Positions 53,933-62,742 of a stretch of DNA of 64,000 nt are shown here, in pieces. The notes beneath the pieces are model-generated. The model saw only the letters and a list, made by a program, of their open reading frames with translations. It was not told the DNA's origin and ran no database searches. Every line of letters begins with the position of its first letter. Positions within the stretch are counted from its first letter, which is position 1. The position numbers and the translations under genes are program-made. Source of the DNA: Psychromonas aquimarina ATCC BAA-1526 (lineage in GTDB: Bacteria; Pseudomonadota; Gammaproteobacteria; Enterobacterales; Psychromonadaceae); assembly GCF_000428725.1 (NCBI RefSeq), contig NZ_KE386792.1, positions 240,234 through 304,233 of the forward strand, given 5' to 3'.

Positions 53933-54754
53933 ATGACGAGTATTGGCAAATACCAGCAGCAGGACAATATAGTGACAGATAAACACGGCCGGCACGGATT
54001 CCACCAGACAGATAATAAGCACTCAATTTACAGTATTTCACAGAAGTCGAACTATGGTAACAGTGGCTTTCATAGCCATGAAACGGGTCAGCTGCTGTAT
54101 CTGTCTGAAGGTATCACTCACTTAAGCATTCCCGGTCTGCAGGCGGTAATCAGTCCGAGCAGAGCAGCCTGGATCCCGCCCAATTTAGAACATTCTACGG
54201 TGATGAATAAAGCTCACCACTATCAAAGCCTGTATATAGATACTCAAGTTCACCCCGATCTACCTAAGCACTTCTGTATTAAGCAGGTTTCACCACTATT
54301 AAGGCAGATGATTCTTGATGTCGAACACTGGCAGGAACCCTGGGATGAATCCAGTATCTACGGCCTGAAAGCACAAGTACTGGCTTATGAAATTACTGCC
54401 GCCAGTGAAGTCCCGATACAAGTACCGAGCCCTTCAGACAGACGACTTGCGATAGTTTGTGAACAGTTAATGCGCCAGCCGGATATCAAGCATTCATTGA
54501 AAGAGTGGGGGCAGATAGTCGGTGCCAGTGATAAAACCCTTTCCCGCTTATTTAAATCCGATCTCGGTATCAGCTTTCACCATTGGCGCCTGCACGTCAG
54601 GATGATGCACGCCGTCAGCTTATTAGATAAAAATCTTTCCAGCACAGATATTGCTTTAGCCATAGGCTACTGCTCTGACAGCGCTTTTACCCATGCCTTT
54701 AACGGCTATTTTGGTTATCCACCGGGGGAATATAAGCGCAGCTCATCTAACTGA
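53933..54754 (+). CDS. AraC-family regulator with cupin sensor
   Basis: 273 residues. The N-terminal cupin-like region shows GFHSHETGQLLYLSEG and AAWIPPNLEHST. The C-terminal helix-turn-helix pair ends DIALAIGYCSDSAFTHAFNGYFGYPPGEYK. The ATG at 53933 lacks a good ribosome site, and a GTG at 53972 is an alternative. It precedes, on the same strand, the MOSC-reductase fusion gene by 108 bases, which is a plausible target. Confidence 0.85.
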   Translation: MTSIGKYQQQDNIVTDKHGRHGFHQTDNKHSIYSISQKSNYGNSGFHSHETGQLLYLSEGITHLSIPGLQAVISPSRAAWIPPNLEHSTVMNKAHHYQSLYIDTQVHPDLPKHFCIKQVSPLLRQMILDVEHWQEPWDESSIYGLKAQVLAYEITAASEVPIQVPSPSDRRLAIVCEQLMRQPDIKHSLKEWGQIVGASDKTLSRLFKSDLGISFHHWRLHVRMMHAVSLLDKNLSSTDIALAIGYCSDSAFTHAFNGYFGYPPGEYKRSSSN

Positions 54755-54862
54755 TGACACATCTTGTCTGTATTTTGATATTTGACGTCGCCGCAAAGCA
54801 GCCCTGCTGACATCAATGCAGGTACACTTTGAAGACAATTTCAACTTCAAGGTTCTATTATT

Positions 54863-56461
54863 ATGTCGATTATATCTAGTGTCTGTGAACTCAGGACTGG
54901 GAAAGCTAAGATAATGTTTCCCAAAAAAATCAATACTGCTATTGATAAACATCAAGTCACCCAAATTAATGTTACGCTTTCAGGCATCAGCGGCGATGAA
55001 CATGTTTATGAAGAGTGTATCGATGAAGACAGAGTGATCCTTCAATGTGCCCCCGAGCACTACAGCCGCTTAAAAAAGCATTTTCCCGAGTCCAGTCACC
55101 TGTTTGTCAACGGCGGCTTTGGTGAGAATCTGACTGCCGAGGGAATGAACGAACATAATATGTGTATAGGTGATATCCTGCAGATCGGTAAAGTTAAGCT
55201 TGAGCTCTGTCTGCCAAGGCAGCCCTGCTTTAAACTTAATCATCGATTTGAACAGCCGTCCATTTCACGTTATGTGCAGGATAATGCCCAGACAGGCTGG
55301 TTCTACCGCACATTAAGCGAAGGGGTAATTAACCTGGGTGATAATATCGAACTGCTTAAACGCCCCAACCCTGAATGGACCATTGCTAAAGTCCAGCACT
55401 ACCTTTATGTTGAGACAGATAATAAACAGGCGGCTGAAAAGCTTGTCGAACTTGAACCTTTTGCTGACGAGGTAAAAGATGTTTTTAAACATAGACTTGC
55501 CAGTAACAGCGCAGAAGACTGGAGCAGTCAATTATCTAATGAGTCGGCCCGACTTGAAGTCAGAGTCGTTAAAATTATTGATGAATCCGATAAAGTCAAA
55601 CGACTGCTTCTCAGCCGTACCGATTTAGGTCCCTTACCTGCTTTTACCGCCGGTGCGCATATCTGCCTGCATCTGGACAACGGCCTGACACGCGCTTACT
55701 CTCTGTGTGCACCACTTAACAATGACTGTTATGAAGTAGCTGTAGGCTTAGCACCTGACAGCCGCGGCGGTTCAAAATATATTCACGAACAGATAAAACT
55801 GCGGGATGTACTGCAGATATCTGAACCTGCTAACTTATTTACAATGACACGATCTAAAAAGCAGATCTTTGTCGCAGCGGGTATCGGCATCACGCCCTTT
55901 CTGGTTATGATTGAGGAAGCCGCCGCTAATGACGAAGCATTTGAGCTGCATTACTGTGTCGATGATACCACCGACTACCAGTTTCAATCTCAGCTGGCTA
56001 AATATCAGGACAACGTTTTTACCTACAGTCTAGAACAGCCTTTAGAGATCAATAAGCTGCTGGATAATCATCAAAGAGGCACGCATGTATATACCTGCGG
56101 CAGCCCTGCTTTTATCCGTTTAGTCAAAGAAGCGGCTGAACACTGGAGCCCCGACAATGTTCATTTTGAAAACTTCAGCGCAGAGTCAGTTACAGATGCG
56201 AACGAATTTATGGTTAATATTCAAGGAAGTGAGCAGCAGATCAACGTACCCGCAGATCAAAGTATGCTTAATGCACTGCGGGATAACGGCATTGAGATTA
56301 ACTCGGGCTGTGAAACCGGGCGCTGCGGAGCATGCTGCGTTGACTATCAAGGCGAGGTAGAGCACAAAGACAGTATTCTTACCAAGTCCGAAAGAAAACG
56401 ATGCATGATACCCTGCGTGTCTAGAGCCAAAGGAGCTGACTTAACCATCTCACTGCCTTAG
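54863..56461 (+). CDS. Fusion of MOSC, ferredoxin-reductase and 2Fe-2S ferredoxin domains
   Basis: 532 residues. Residues 1-220 are a YiiM-like MOSC domain (GISGDEHVYE, NGGFGENLTAEG, RQPCFKLNHRF with the putative molybdenum-cofactor-binding Cys, plus the 3-alpha helix tail). Residues ~230-440 are an FNR-type reductase (RAYSLCAP, FVAAGIGITPFLVMIEE). The C-terminal ~85 residues are a plant-type 2Fe-2S ferredoxin (CETGRCGACC and a later Cys). The parts resemble YiiM plus a phthalate-dioxygenase-type reductase, suggesting reduction of N-hydroxylated compounds by a sulfurated molybdenum cofactor. It follows an AraC-family gene. Confidence 0.87.
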   Translation: MSIISSVCELRTGKAKIMFPKKINTAIDKHQVTQINVTLSGISGDEHVYEECIDEDRVILQCAPEHYSRLKKHFPESSHLFVNGGFGENLTAEGMNEHNMCIGDILQIGKVKLELCLPRQPCFKLNHRFEQPSISRYVQDNAQTGWFYRTLSEGVINLGDNIELLKRPNPEWTIAKVQHYLYVETDNKQAAEKLVELEPFADEVKDVFKHRLASNSAEDWSSQLSNESARLEVRVVKIIDESDKVKRLLLSRTDLGPLPAFTAGAHICLHLDNGLTRAYSLCAPLNNDCYEVAVGLAPDSRGGSKYIHEQIKLRDVLQISEPANLFTMTRSKKQIFVAAGIGITPFLVMIEEAAANDEAFELHYCVDDTTDYQFQSQLAKYQDNVFTYSLEQPLEINKLLDNHQRGTHVYTCGSPAFIRLVKEAAEHWSPDNVHFENFSAESVTDANEFMVNIQGSEQQINVPADQSMLNALRDNGIEINSGCETGRCGACCVDYQGEVEHKDSILTKSERKRCMIPCVSRAKGADLTISLP

Positions 56462-56489
56462 CAGCAGTAAAACCGCGAAACCACCAGCC

Positions 56490-56524
56490 AGCCGTCCGGA
56501 TGATAATACAGACGGCTTTTGTTG
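56490..56524 (+). terminator. Intrinsic terminator of the MOSC fusion gene
   Basis: AGCCGTC and GACGGCT form a 7-bp stem with a 14-base loop, followed by TTTTGTTG. It starts 29 bases past the stop. Confidence 0.75.
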
Positions 56525-56586
56525 AAAATAAACTACCCTTGTGCCTGCTGTTCATGCTTCTATTTCTGGTTCTTTAGAACTAAGTA

Positions 56587-56780
56587 GGCATCAAGGGTTT
56601 TGATTTTACGTTTCTAGCAACCTTATTCATACCGAATTTCGCTACTATTCCCATCAATAAAACAGGTCAGCGGCTCCTGCTCATTATGAAAATATTGACC
56701 GGCATTACCTAAACTGTCAGTGCTGCTTTTATTACCATTACATTCAAAGTGATAATCGTAAGCGCCGTTGTCACCCCGTT
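56587..56780 (-). pseudogene. Decayed fragment of an Rhs core
   Basis: About 190 bases closely match the Rhs gene at about 60321-60518 on the same strand. Shared strings include GGCATCAAGGGTTTTGATTT near the start, AATAAAACAGGTCAGC, CCTGCTCATTATGAAAATA and TCAAAGTGATAATCGTAAGC. The copy has substitutions and a 3-base loss and no open frame of use. It encodes the YD-repeat segment only. This is a leftover of an earlier Rhs copy or a displaced tip of the type seen in Rhs loci. Confidence 0.85.
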
Positions 56781-56828
56781 ATTTAGAGACACTGCATTTG
56801 AGAGTGAATGAAAGTATTTAGGTGTGAA

Positions 56829-56857
56829 AGCGGCTAAACAGAGTGTGTTTAGCCGCT
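56829..56857 (-). terminator. 12-bp perfect stem-loop at the end of the Rhs island
   Basis: AGCGGCTAAACA and TGTTTAGCCGCT are perfectly paired across a 5-base loop, one of the strongest palindromes in the window. On the minus strand TTTC follows the stem, so it may end the Rhs operon, 78 bases after the last stop. Confidence 0.7.
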
Positions 56858-56934
56858 GAACGGAGAGGTTAAAATATAAAAGCAAAAGGCACGTTATGCA
56901 ACCTTAACTCAATCATAAACTATACCTGCCAAAA

Positions 56935-57213
56935 TTATTCCATTACCGATGAATTAAGTTTTTGAAAATATGTTTTAAGTTTTATTAAACCAGACTCTAA
57001 TTCAAATTTTTGCACCTTAACGTCTTTAAACTTAGCCGCATTAGTGAAATGAGTACTAATCATCATCGCCGTTCCCTCTAGTCCTTGAGGGGCTGCTGCG
57101 GTTAATGCTTTAAGCAGCGGAGTAACCTGTTCCCAATACTCATCCATTACGTCAGGTGTTTCATAAATAGTGCTCATGATGTTGAGCAGCTCCAAGCATT
57201 TTTTTTGTTCCAT
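56935..57213 (-). CDS. Small orphan protein downstream of Rhs immunity gene
   Basis: 92 residues from the ATG at 57213 (AGGA about 10 bases before); a TTG start at 57246 would add 11. All-helical, soluble, acidic overall, with TPDVMDEYWEQVTPLLKAL and a C-terminal LKTYFQKL. No family was recognised. It follows the Rhs candidate immunity gene by 57 bases on the same strand, where second or orphan immunity genes often lie. No toxin partner is visible for it. Confidence 0.55.
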   Translation of the reverse strand: MEQKKCLELLNIMSTIYETPDVMDEYWEQVTPLLKALTAAAPQGLEGTAMMISTHFTNAAKFKDVKVQKFELESGLIKLKTYFQKLNSSVME

Positions 57214-57270
57214 AAAATATCGTCCTTTAAGCAGCCGTTGAATCAAAAAATGAAATTGTGAAAAGAGCGT

Positions 57271-57663
57271 TTATCGATAAATATTTAAAAATACACCTAA
57301 TGGAGTTTCTGAACATATAAATTCATATTGCTCAATATCCCCCCATTTATTGCCATAACCATCTTCAATAGGAAAATATAATAATGAAATACCACTCTTG
57401 GATTTATGGTTTAAATTAATTCCTCTATACTGATAACCTTCTTTTAACGGAATTGAGTATGATCCAATTAAACTTCCCTCCAGATTATACGCATGTATTT
57501 TTCTTTCTTTATATACAGCAACAAACAGGACTTCATCACTCTCTACAAAAATATAGCGAGCAGTAGATGAAAAATGTTTGGAAATTTTCACCTCATTACA
57601 AAGCCATGATATTGTTGTTTCTGCATCTTTACCTTTACCAATGATTTCACTTGAAAAATTCAT
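57271..57663 (-). CDS. Candidate Rhs immunity protein
   Basis: 130 residues, beta-rich, no signal peptide or membrane segment, A+T-rich like the Rhs tip. Its ATG overlaps the Rhs stop as TAATG, which gives translational coupling. This is the standard place for the cognate immunity gene of a polymorphic toxin. Sequence family was not recognised: RYIFVESDEVLFVAVYKERKI and FPIEDGYGNKWGDIEQYEF are the clearest parts. The role is inferred from position. Confidence 0.72.
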   Translation of the reverse strand: MNFSSEIIGKGKDAETTISWLCNEVKISKHFSSTARYIFVESDEVLFVAVYKERKIHAYNLEGSLIGSYSIPLKEGYQYRGINLNHKSKSGISLLYFPIEDGYGNKWGDIEQYEFICSETPLGVFLNIYR

Positions 57664-60600
57664 TATTTATCCACTTTTTTAATTTTAACAACATCAAGAT
57701 AAGGTTCATCTGTAAAGTCATTGAATTCATTTGGTCTAGCATTCGACCATACTTTTTTAGGTTCCGAAAATGTAATTTGAGTACCTCCACCTTTTAGGTA
57801 TTTACCATTATCTATTTGTGGTCCAACAGGTCCCTCATACACATCAAACTCTTTATTTACCCGATATGTCACAACATTATCTAATTTTGGTTTCCATACT
57901 TCTTTAATTGCCAACTGTTGCCGACCATACTCTGTATTTACTATATTATCTTGAGTTCCAAATTGCCCAGGTAAATCTTCCATCCCCTCGTTTACAATCA
58001 TATTAAAAGTTTCACCAGTTTGCATGGTTCGCTTTGTACTCTCAAAATCAAAACCAACAGGCCAAGGAGATTCATTTGCTTTTAATTCTTTATATGCATT
58101 AGAAGCTTCACTAATTGAACTAAATTGTCCCTTATGATCTTTCTGAAACTCATTCCAGGTATTTTCTTTACAACTTAACCCAAACGGATCCACCCAGTTC
58201 ACCGGGTTCGGGGCATACTGATAATGGTTAATACCACCCGCTAAACCAATCGGATCTTGATGGATAAACCGTCCCTGCTTCGGGCAGTAGTATCTAAAGC
58301 GGTTGTAGTGTAATCCACTCTCCTCATCAAAGTACTGCCCTTGAAAACGCAGCGGGTTTTCGATCGCATTTTCGGTTTGCTGTTTCTCTTCCGCACCAAA
58401 CAGATCACCACTATTCTGCCAAACGGCCTGTTGGTTTTTATCCGTTAAGCAGATCGGCGTGCCGAGCTGGTCAAGGTGGTAATAATAAATTTCATTATCT
58501 TTAAGCAGCGCGACAGGTAAAAAGGTGTCCGGCAGATAGATATACCAGGTGTACTGCCCGTTGGTGTGCTCACCAATCAGCTGGTTACCGTCCCAGATAA
58601 AATCTGTCTTGCCTGTTTCAGTGATTTTGGCACTTCGTCTGCCCAGGGCATCATAGTGATACTGGCTGAGTTTGCCGTTGCTGTTAAGCTGACGCAGCTG
58701 GTTTAAACCGTCGAAATTACGTTTCTGAATTAAACCTGTTGCAGTACAACTTATTTGGTTACCTGATTTATCATAACTATAATCCGCACCGGCAAAGCTC
58801 AGCAGGCGGTCATTTTCAACACGCGTTTCGCGCTCCGCCAATGGCTGTGCATTATCCACCTTGGGGTTACCAAAGGCATCCCACTCAAAGCTGTCGCTTT
58901 GCTCTATTGGCTCTTCTGCTGTTTTACACTGACTGCTGACCAGCTGACCTAATTTGTTGTAGCTGAAGCTGCGAGCTGTTTCGCTTTGCTGCGTCTGCTC
59001 ACTGCTCTGGGTTAACTGGTTTTGTTTATCGTACTGGTAGTCTCGCTGTAATACCTTGCCTTGTTCACCTGACCAGACCTGGTCTGTTAAACGCGACTGT
59101 ACATCAAAACTTTGGCTTAGGGTGATGCCGTTACCCAGGGTCTGTTGTTTAATTAACCCCGCATCACTGTATTCAAGCGCCAGTAACGCTTTTTCGTTTT
59201 CGGCTTGTGCCAGAGTGAGTCCAGACAACTGCCCTAACGCGTTATACTGATAGCCTATTTTTGTGCCGTCTGGCAGACTCAAGGCACTGCTCTTACCCTG
59301 TTGATTAAAGCTGTAATCAAGCGTCCAGTCGCCCTGCTTTGCTTGACTCACCAAACCGTTAAGGTGGTATTGATGCTGCACAACCCGTTCACTGTTATGC
59401 GCTAACGTGACACGGCCGATTTCATCATACTGATAAAAGTTATGGCTGTTAAAGGTGCCCTGGCTGTCTTGGGAAGATTTAACACTCTGCTGGTCAATAA
59501 TGCGGCCGCGGTTATCACGCTTGAGTTTAATAAAACGCTCATTACCGTCATTCACTGCCGTTAAGTTATCAAGCGCATCATATTCATAGCACTGCACACG
59601 TCCGTCAAAACCGGTTATTTTAACCGGCTTTTCTGTCGGACTGTATTCTATCTGGTAAGTACATTCATCACTGCGCTCAATGCCGATAAGGTTGCGCTCT
59701 TTATCATACTGATAATTAAGCCAGCTGCCGTCGGCAAAGGTCTTTTTCGTCGGCTGCGACAAGCCACCGTAACTGTAATGGGTAGTTTCACCATCAGGGC
59801 TTATCATGCAGGTTAAACGCCCGGCATCATCATATTGATAACCGGTTTGAATACAATTTTCAGGGTTGGCATCCTGCGGGTGATAGCTGACCTGCTCAAC
59901 AACCTGTCCGCGTGTATTACGCTTATATTCAGTCACCAGCCCCTGCGCATCGCAAGCTGCATTTAAACGCCCTAGGCTGTCGTAACTATAACGGGTTAAG
60001 GCATCACCAACTTTTTCAGCCAGTAGTTCACCGTTATCATTCCATTGATAAAAGGTGCTGACGCCGTCCAGCGCCGTTTTCTCACTCAGCAGCCCGGCTT
60101 CATTATATTGATAATGTACTGCCCGCCCGTCCGGGTGCGTTTCTGATAATAATTTACCCGAAGCATTAAACTGGCGTTTAAACTGTCTGCCCAGCGGGTC
60201 AACCGTGGCAATACGTTTACCAAAAGTATTGTAAACATAAGTAGTCCGGCTGCCGTCGGCTTCAACCTGCCCGGTTAACTGCCCGGCTTGATTGTAAATA
60301 TAAGCGGTACATTGACCAGCGGCATCAAGGGTTTTGATTTTACGCCCCTGACTGTCATATTCATGCTGTGTTTCATTACCATTGGCATCAATAAAACAGG
60401 TCAGCAGTTCCTGCTCATTATGAAAATAGTGTTCAACATTGCCTAAGCTGTCGGTGCTGGTGCTTTTATTGCCGTTATATTCAAAGTGATAATCGTAAGC
60501 GCCGTCATCGCCCCACTGCCGGCAGCATTTGGCCCGCTCACCTTCCCCTGTCCAGGCAAAATAATGGCTGAAACCGGATGCGCGGATACGCTGCTTTAAC

Positions 60601-61757
60601 AGTGAGCCAGCAAAATATTTATACTGCTCAGCAGCCCCCTGGCTGTCAATCGAGGCAATCAGCGACTGGCTGTCGTTATACTGGTAGCTGGCTAATAACT
60701 GAGGCAGCACCTGCTGTTTACCGCCCTTATCAATAATATAAGCGGCAATGCGTACAATATTGTTCGACGCATTATAACTGAGTATTACACCGCGGTTTGC
60801 GGTACAGGCAATACTCGAAAGACGCTGCTGTTTGTCATAAGAGAGCGTTAATTCATTGCCTAATTCATTGCTGACAGTATGCAGCAGCCATGACTCATCA
60901 TGTTTAGTAAAAACCCAGTGACTTTCATCCGGGCGGATAAGCACCTGCCGTCCGTCACTGTCATGCAGCAGTGCTAAACCCGAGCTTGCCTGGTAGCTGG
61001 TCTGGCCGCGTTTGACGATATCAAAATGATGGCTGTTACCCTCTTCATCAATCAGCTCAAACCAGCGTTTACCCGGCTGTTTCGGCCCGACTTTCGGCGG
61101 CGCCTGATAACGTTCAATCAGCTGTACACTAAAACTATGGCGCCAGCCGTAACCTAAGCCGACATTGTTTTTTATTTTTGATGAGCGGTATAAGCGGCGC
61201 CAGATAAGCGGAAACAAGCCGTTCAGTTCAAAATCCTGCAGCGGTAATATCTCTTCACCGGTCACCATGGAAACCGGATCGCCGCAGGTTGCGTGCTCTG
61301 AGGCAGGTTTCTTAGTTCTGTCGTTATTTGTCGAGCTTCCCTTCACTGCGGCATTTTTATCCGTTTTTCCTTTGCTTGAGGTGCCGGTAGACGCCGAACG
61401 ATACGCTGATTTATTACCAACAGACGCGGCTGTTTCAGAAGAAGTTTGTGTAGTATCTTTCGGAATATCTTTAAACGCGGACAGTTTACCCTGTATTAAC
61501 GCATTTTTTAGATGTCCGCCAATTTCCGGTGCATTCACGCCAGAGCCTGCATTTACGGTCCGTAGTAATGCATTTGCATTAAACGTTGAAACCGGGTCAT
61601 TTACTAATCCATGAGCAATATCAGCAAACAGTCCCGCTTTCTGCGCACCGTCTTTCATATTAACAGGTGCAAAATTCGCTGGTGCCGCGGAGCCTTTGGC
61701 CATCAACACATAACGACTGCTTCGTCCTTGTAATTGAAATTTATACTGTTGTGTCAT
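57663..61757 (-). CDS. Rhs-repeat toxin, probable T6SS cargo
   Basis: 1364 residues. The first ~160 residues are a low-complexity N-terminal region without a PAAR motif. From ~165 (CGDPVSMVTGEEIL) the Rhs shell begins, with many YD repeats (YQYNDSQSLIAS, YNEAGLLSEKT). The core ends with the RFRYYCPKQGRFIHQDPIGLAGG and VDPFGL hallmark near 1194. The 170-residue tip (DNA about 57666-58175) is A+T-rich and different in origin; it contains TYRVNKEFDVYEGPVGPQ and GGGTQ, faintly like NAD+ glycohydrolase (TNT/DUF4237) ends. It is released by self-cleavage in other Rhs proteins. Upstream genes probably load it onto the spike. Confidence 0.93.
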   Translation of the reverse strand: MTQQYKFQLQGRSSRYVLMAKGSAAPANFAPVNMKDGAQKAGLFADIAHGLVNDPVSTFNANALLRTVNAGSGVNAPEIGGHLKNALIQGKLSAFKDIPKDTTQTSSETAASVGNKSAYRSASTGTSSKGKTDKNAAVKGSSTNNDRTKKPASEHATCGDPVSMVTGEEILPLQDFELNGLFPLIWRRLYRSSKIKNNVGLGYGWRHSFSVQLIERYQAPPKVGPKQPGKRWFELIDEEGNSHHFDIVKRGQTSYQASSGLALLHDSDGRQVLIRPDESHWVFTKHDESWLLHTVSNELGNELTLSYDKQQRLSSIACTANRGVILSYNASNNIVRIAAYIIDKGGKQQVLPQLLASYQYNDSQSLIASIDSQGAAEQYKYFAGSLLKQRIRASGFSHYFAWTGEGERAKCCRQWGDDGAYDYHFEYNGNKSTSTDSLGNVEHYFHNEQELLTCFIDANGNETQHEYDSQGRKIKTLDAAGQCTAYIYNQAGQLTGQVEADGSRTTYVYNTFGKRIATVDPLGRQFKRQFNASGKLLSETHPDGRAVHYQYNEAGLLSEKTALDGVSTFYQWNDNGELLAEKVGDALTRYSYDSLGRLNAACDAQGLVTEYKRNTRGQVVEQVSYHPQDANPENCIQTGYQYDDAGRLTCMISPDGETTHYSYGGLSQPTKKTFADGSWLNYQYDKERNLIGIERSDECTYQIEYSPTEKPVKITGFDGRVQCYEYDALDNLTAVNDGNERFIKLKRDNRGRIIDQQSVKSSQDSQGTFNSHNFYQYDEIGRVTLAHNSERVVQHQYHLNGLVSQAKQGDWTLDYSFNQQGKSSALSLPDGTKIGYQYNALGQLSGLTLAQAENEKALLALEYSDAGLIKQQTLGNGITLSQSFDVQSRLTDQVWSGEQGKVLQRDYQYDKQNQLTQSSEQTQQSETARSFSYNKLGQLVSSQCKTAEEPIEQSDSFEWDAFGNPKVDNAQPLAERETRVENDRLLSFAGADYSYDKSGNQISCTATGLIQKRNFDGLNQLRQLNSNGKLSQYHYDALGRRSAKITETGKTDFIWDGNQLIGEHTNGQYTWYIYLPDTFLPVALLKDNEIYYYHLDQLGTPICLTDKNQQAVWQNSGDLFGAEEKQQTENAIENPLRFQGQYFDEESGLHYNRFRYYCPKQGRFIHQDPIGLAGGINHYQYAPNPVNWVDPFGLSCKENTWNEFQKDHKGQFSSISEASNAYKELKANESPWPVGFDFESTKRTMQTGETFNMIVNEGMEDLPGQFGTQDNIVNTEYGRQQLAIKEVWKPKLDNVVTYRVNKEFDVYEGPVGPQIDNGKYLKGGGTQITFSEPKKVWSNARPNEFNDFTDEPYLDVVKIKKVDK

Positions 61758-61764
61758 TTAAACG

Positions 61765-62742
61765 CTAATCCTTGCCTGACCATGAATACAAATTAACTGC
61801 TTGATACAGCACATCAGAAATTTCAAGCTGCAGCGTTACACCGCTTAAGCTTTGATTCTGATAAGCATGGTAAATATGTAAAAAATTATATAATCCGCCG
61901 ACACAGCCCAGCTCTCCGGTGAACATCGCGGTTTGTTTTAACTGAGTCCTCTTATCGACATATGACGCTAAACGTATATAAGCATTCAACCAGGGAGATA
62001 TCGTATTTTCGAGTCCGTTACCCGGCGCATAAAAGGTATCGATATTTCTCTCCGACGGGTTGTCATTCAAGACTGTTGTCATTTTATAAAACAAACTTTC
62101 AACCGCCTGCGTGCGCTGTATTTCCGTAGCGCTTTCAGTCTCATTGAATAAAACCTTAATACCGCTCTGTGCGGGGCTTATACAGGTAACAATGACTCCC
62201 TCTGAAGGTATTAAGCCGTTACCGCTCTCTGCTGTTAAACAGCAGTTATCAAACGCAAGGTTTTCAATATCATGAAATAAACTGTCCACCGCAATCACAC
62301 AGACTTGATTAACCGTCTGCTGTTCAAACAGTGCCTCCATTGGGTCAACCGACATCATAAATGCACTGCGCCCGAAGGGAAAAAACTGACTTTTAGGGTG
62401 GATAAACAGCCCCGGGAAGCGCTCTTTTATTACTGATGCCCAATGAATAAGCGGCTGAGCCCCCTGCACCGTCAATTCCGGCAGCAGCCAGAAAACCGGC
62501 GTGGTTTTAAAATCAATATTGCCTTCTGCCAGCAGTTTTTCAACCAGCGCTTCGAGCAGCGAGATAATACGCTCAAGTTTATTTTCCCCTTTGCCGAGTT
62601 CACAAAAAGCCGCCGGAATCTGTTCACCGCTGCAAAGTGTTGTTAACGGACAATCACCCGGTATTAAATCAAGCGCCAAAGCACTGTCAATATCAGCTTC
62701 AATGCCCAGCAGCATCTCGGTATGGGTCAACTGCATTCTCAT
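61765..62742 (-). CDS. Thiolase-fold-like protein of the Rhs/PAAR operon
   Basis: 325 residues, soluble. Strand-like VCVIAVDSLFH and the ELGCVGGLYNFLHIYHAYQNQSLSG segment resemble the thiolase/ketoacyl-synthase fold, though the catalytic triad is not obvious. Proteins labelled as beta-ketoacyl-synthase-like occur in DUF2169/PAAR/Rhs loci of type VI secretion cargo. It lies 7 bases before the Rhs start and overlaps the upstream gene by 4 bases (ATGA). A role as adaptor or chaperone for loading the Rhs protein is inferred. Confidence 0.6.
   Translation of the reverse strand: MRMQLTHTEMLLGIEADIDSALALDLIPGDCPLTTLCSGEQIPAAFCELGKGENKLERIISLLEALVEKLLAEGNIDFKTTPVFWLLPELTVQGAQPLIHWASVIKERFPGLFIHPKSQFFPFGRSAFMMSVDPMEALFEQQTVNQVCVIAVDSLFHDIENLAFDNCCLTAESGNGLIPSEGVIVTCISPAQSGIKVLFNETESATEIQRTQAVESLFYKMTTVLNDNPSERNIDTFYAPGNGLENTISPWLNAYIRLASYVDKRTQLKQTAMFTGELGCVGGLYNFLHIYHAYQNQSLSGVTLQLEISDVLYQAVNLYSWSGKD

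Noticed and set aside
61165-61614. 149-codon open frame antisense to the Rhs gene
   Set aside because: Lies opposite the low-complexity N-terminal region of Rhs; its product is a shadow of that composition.
57663-61757. PAAR domain at the N-terminus of the Rhs protein
   Set aside because: The first 160 residues are Ala/Ser/Thr/Lys-rich with no PAAR repeat; a separate PAAR-like gene ends at 63939.
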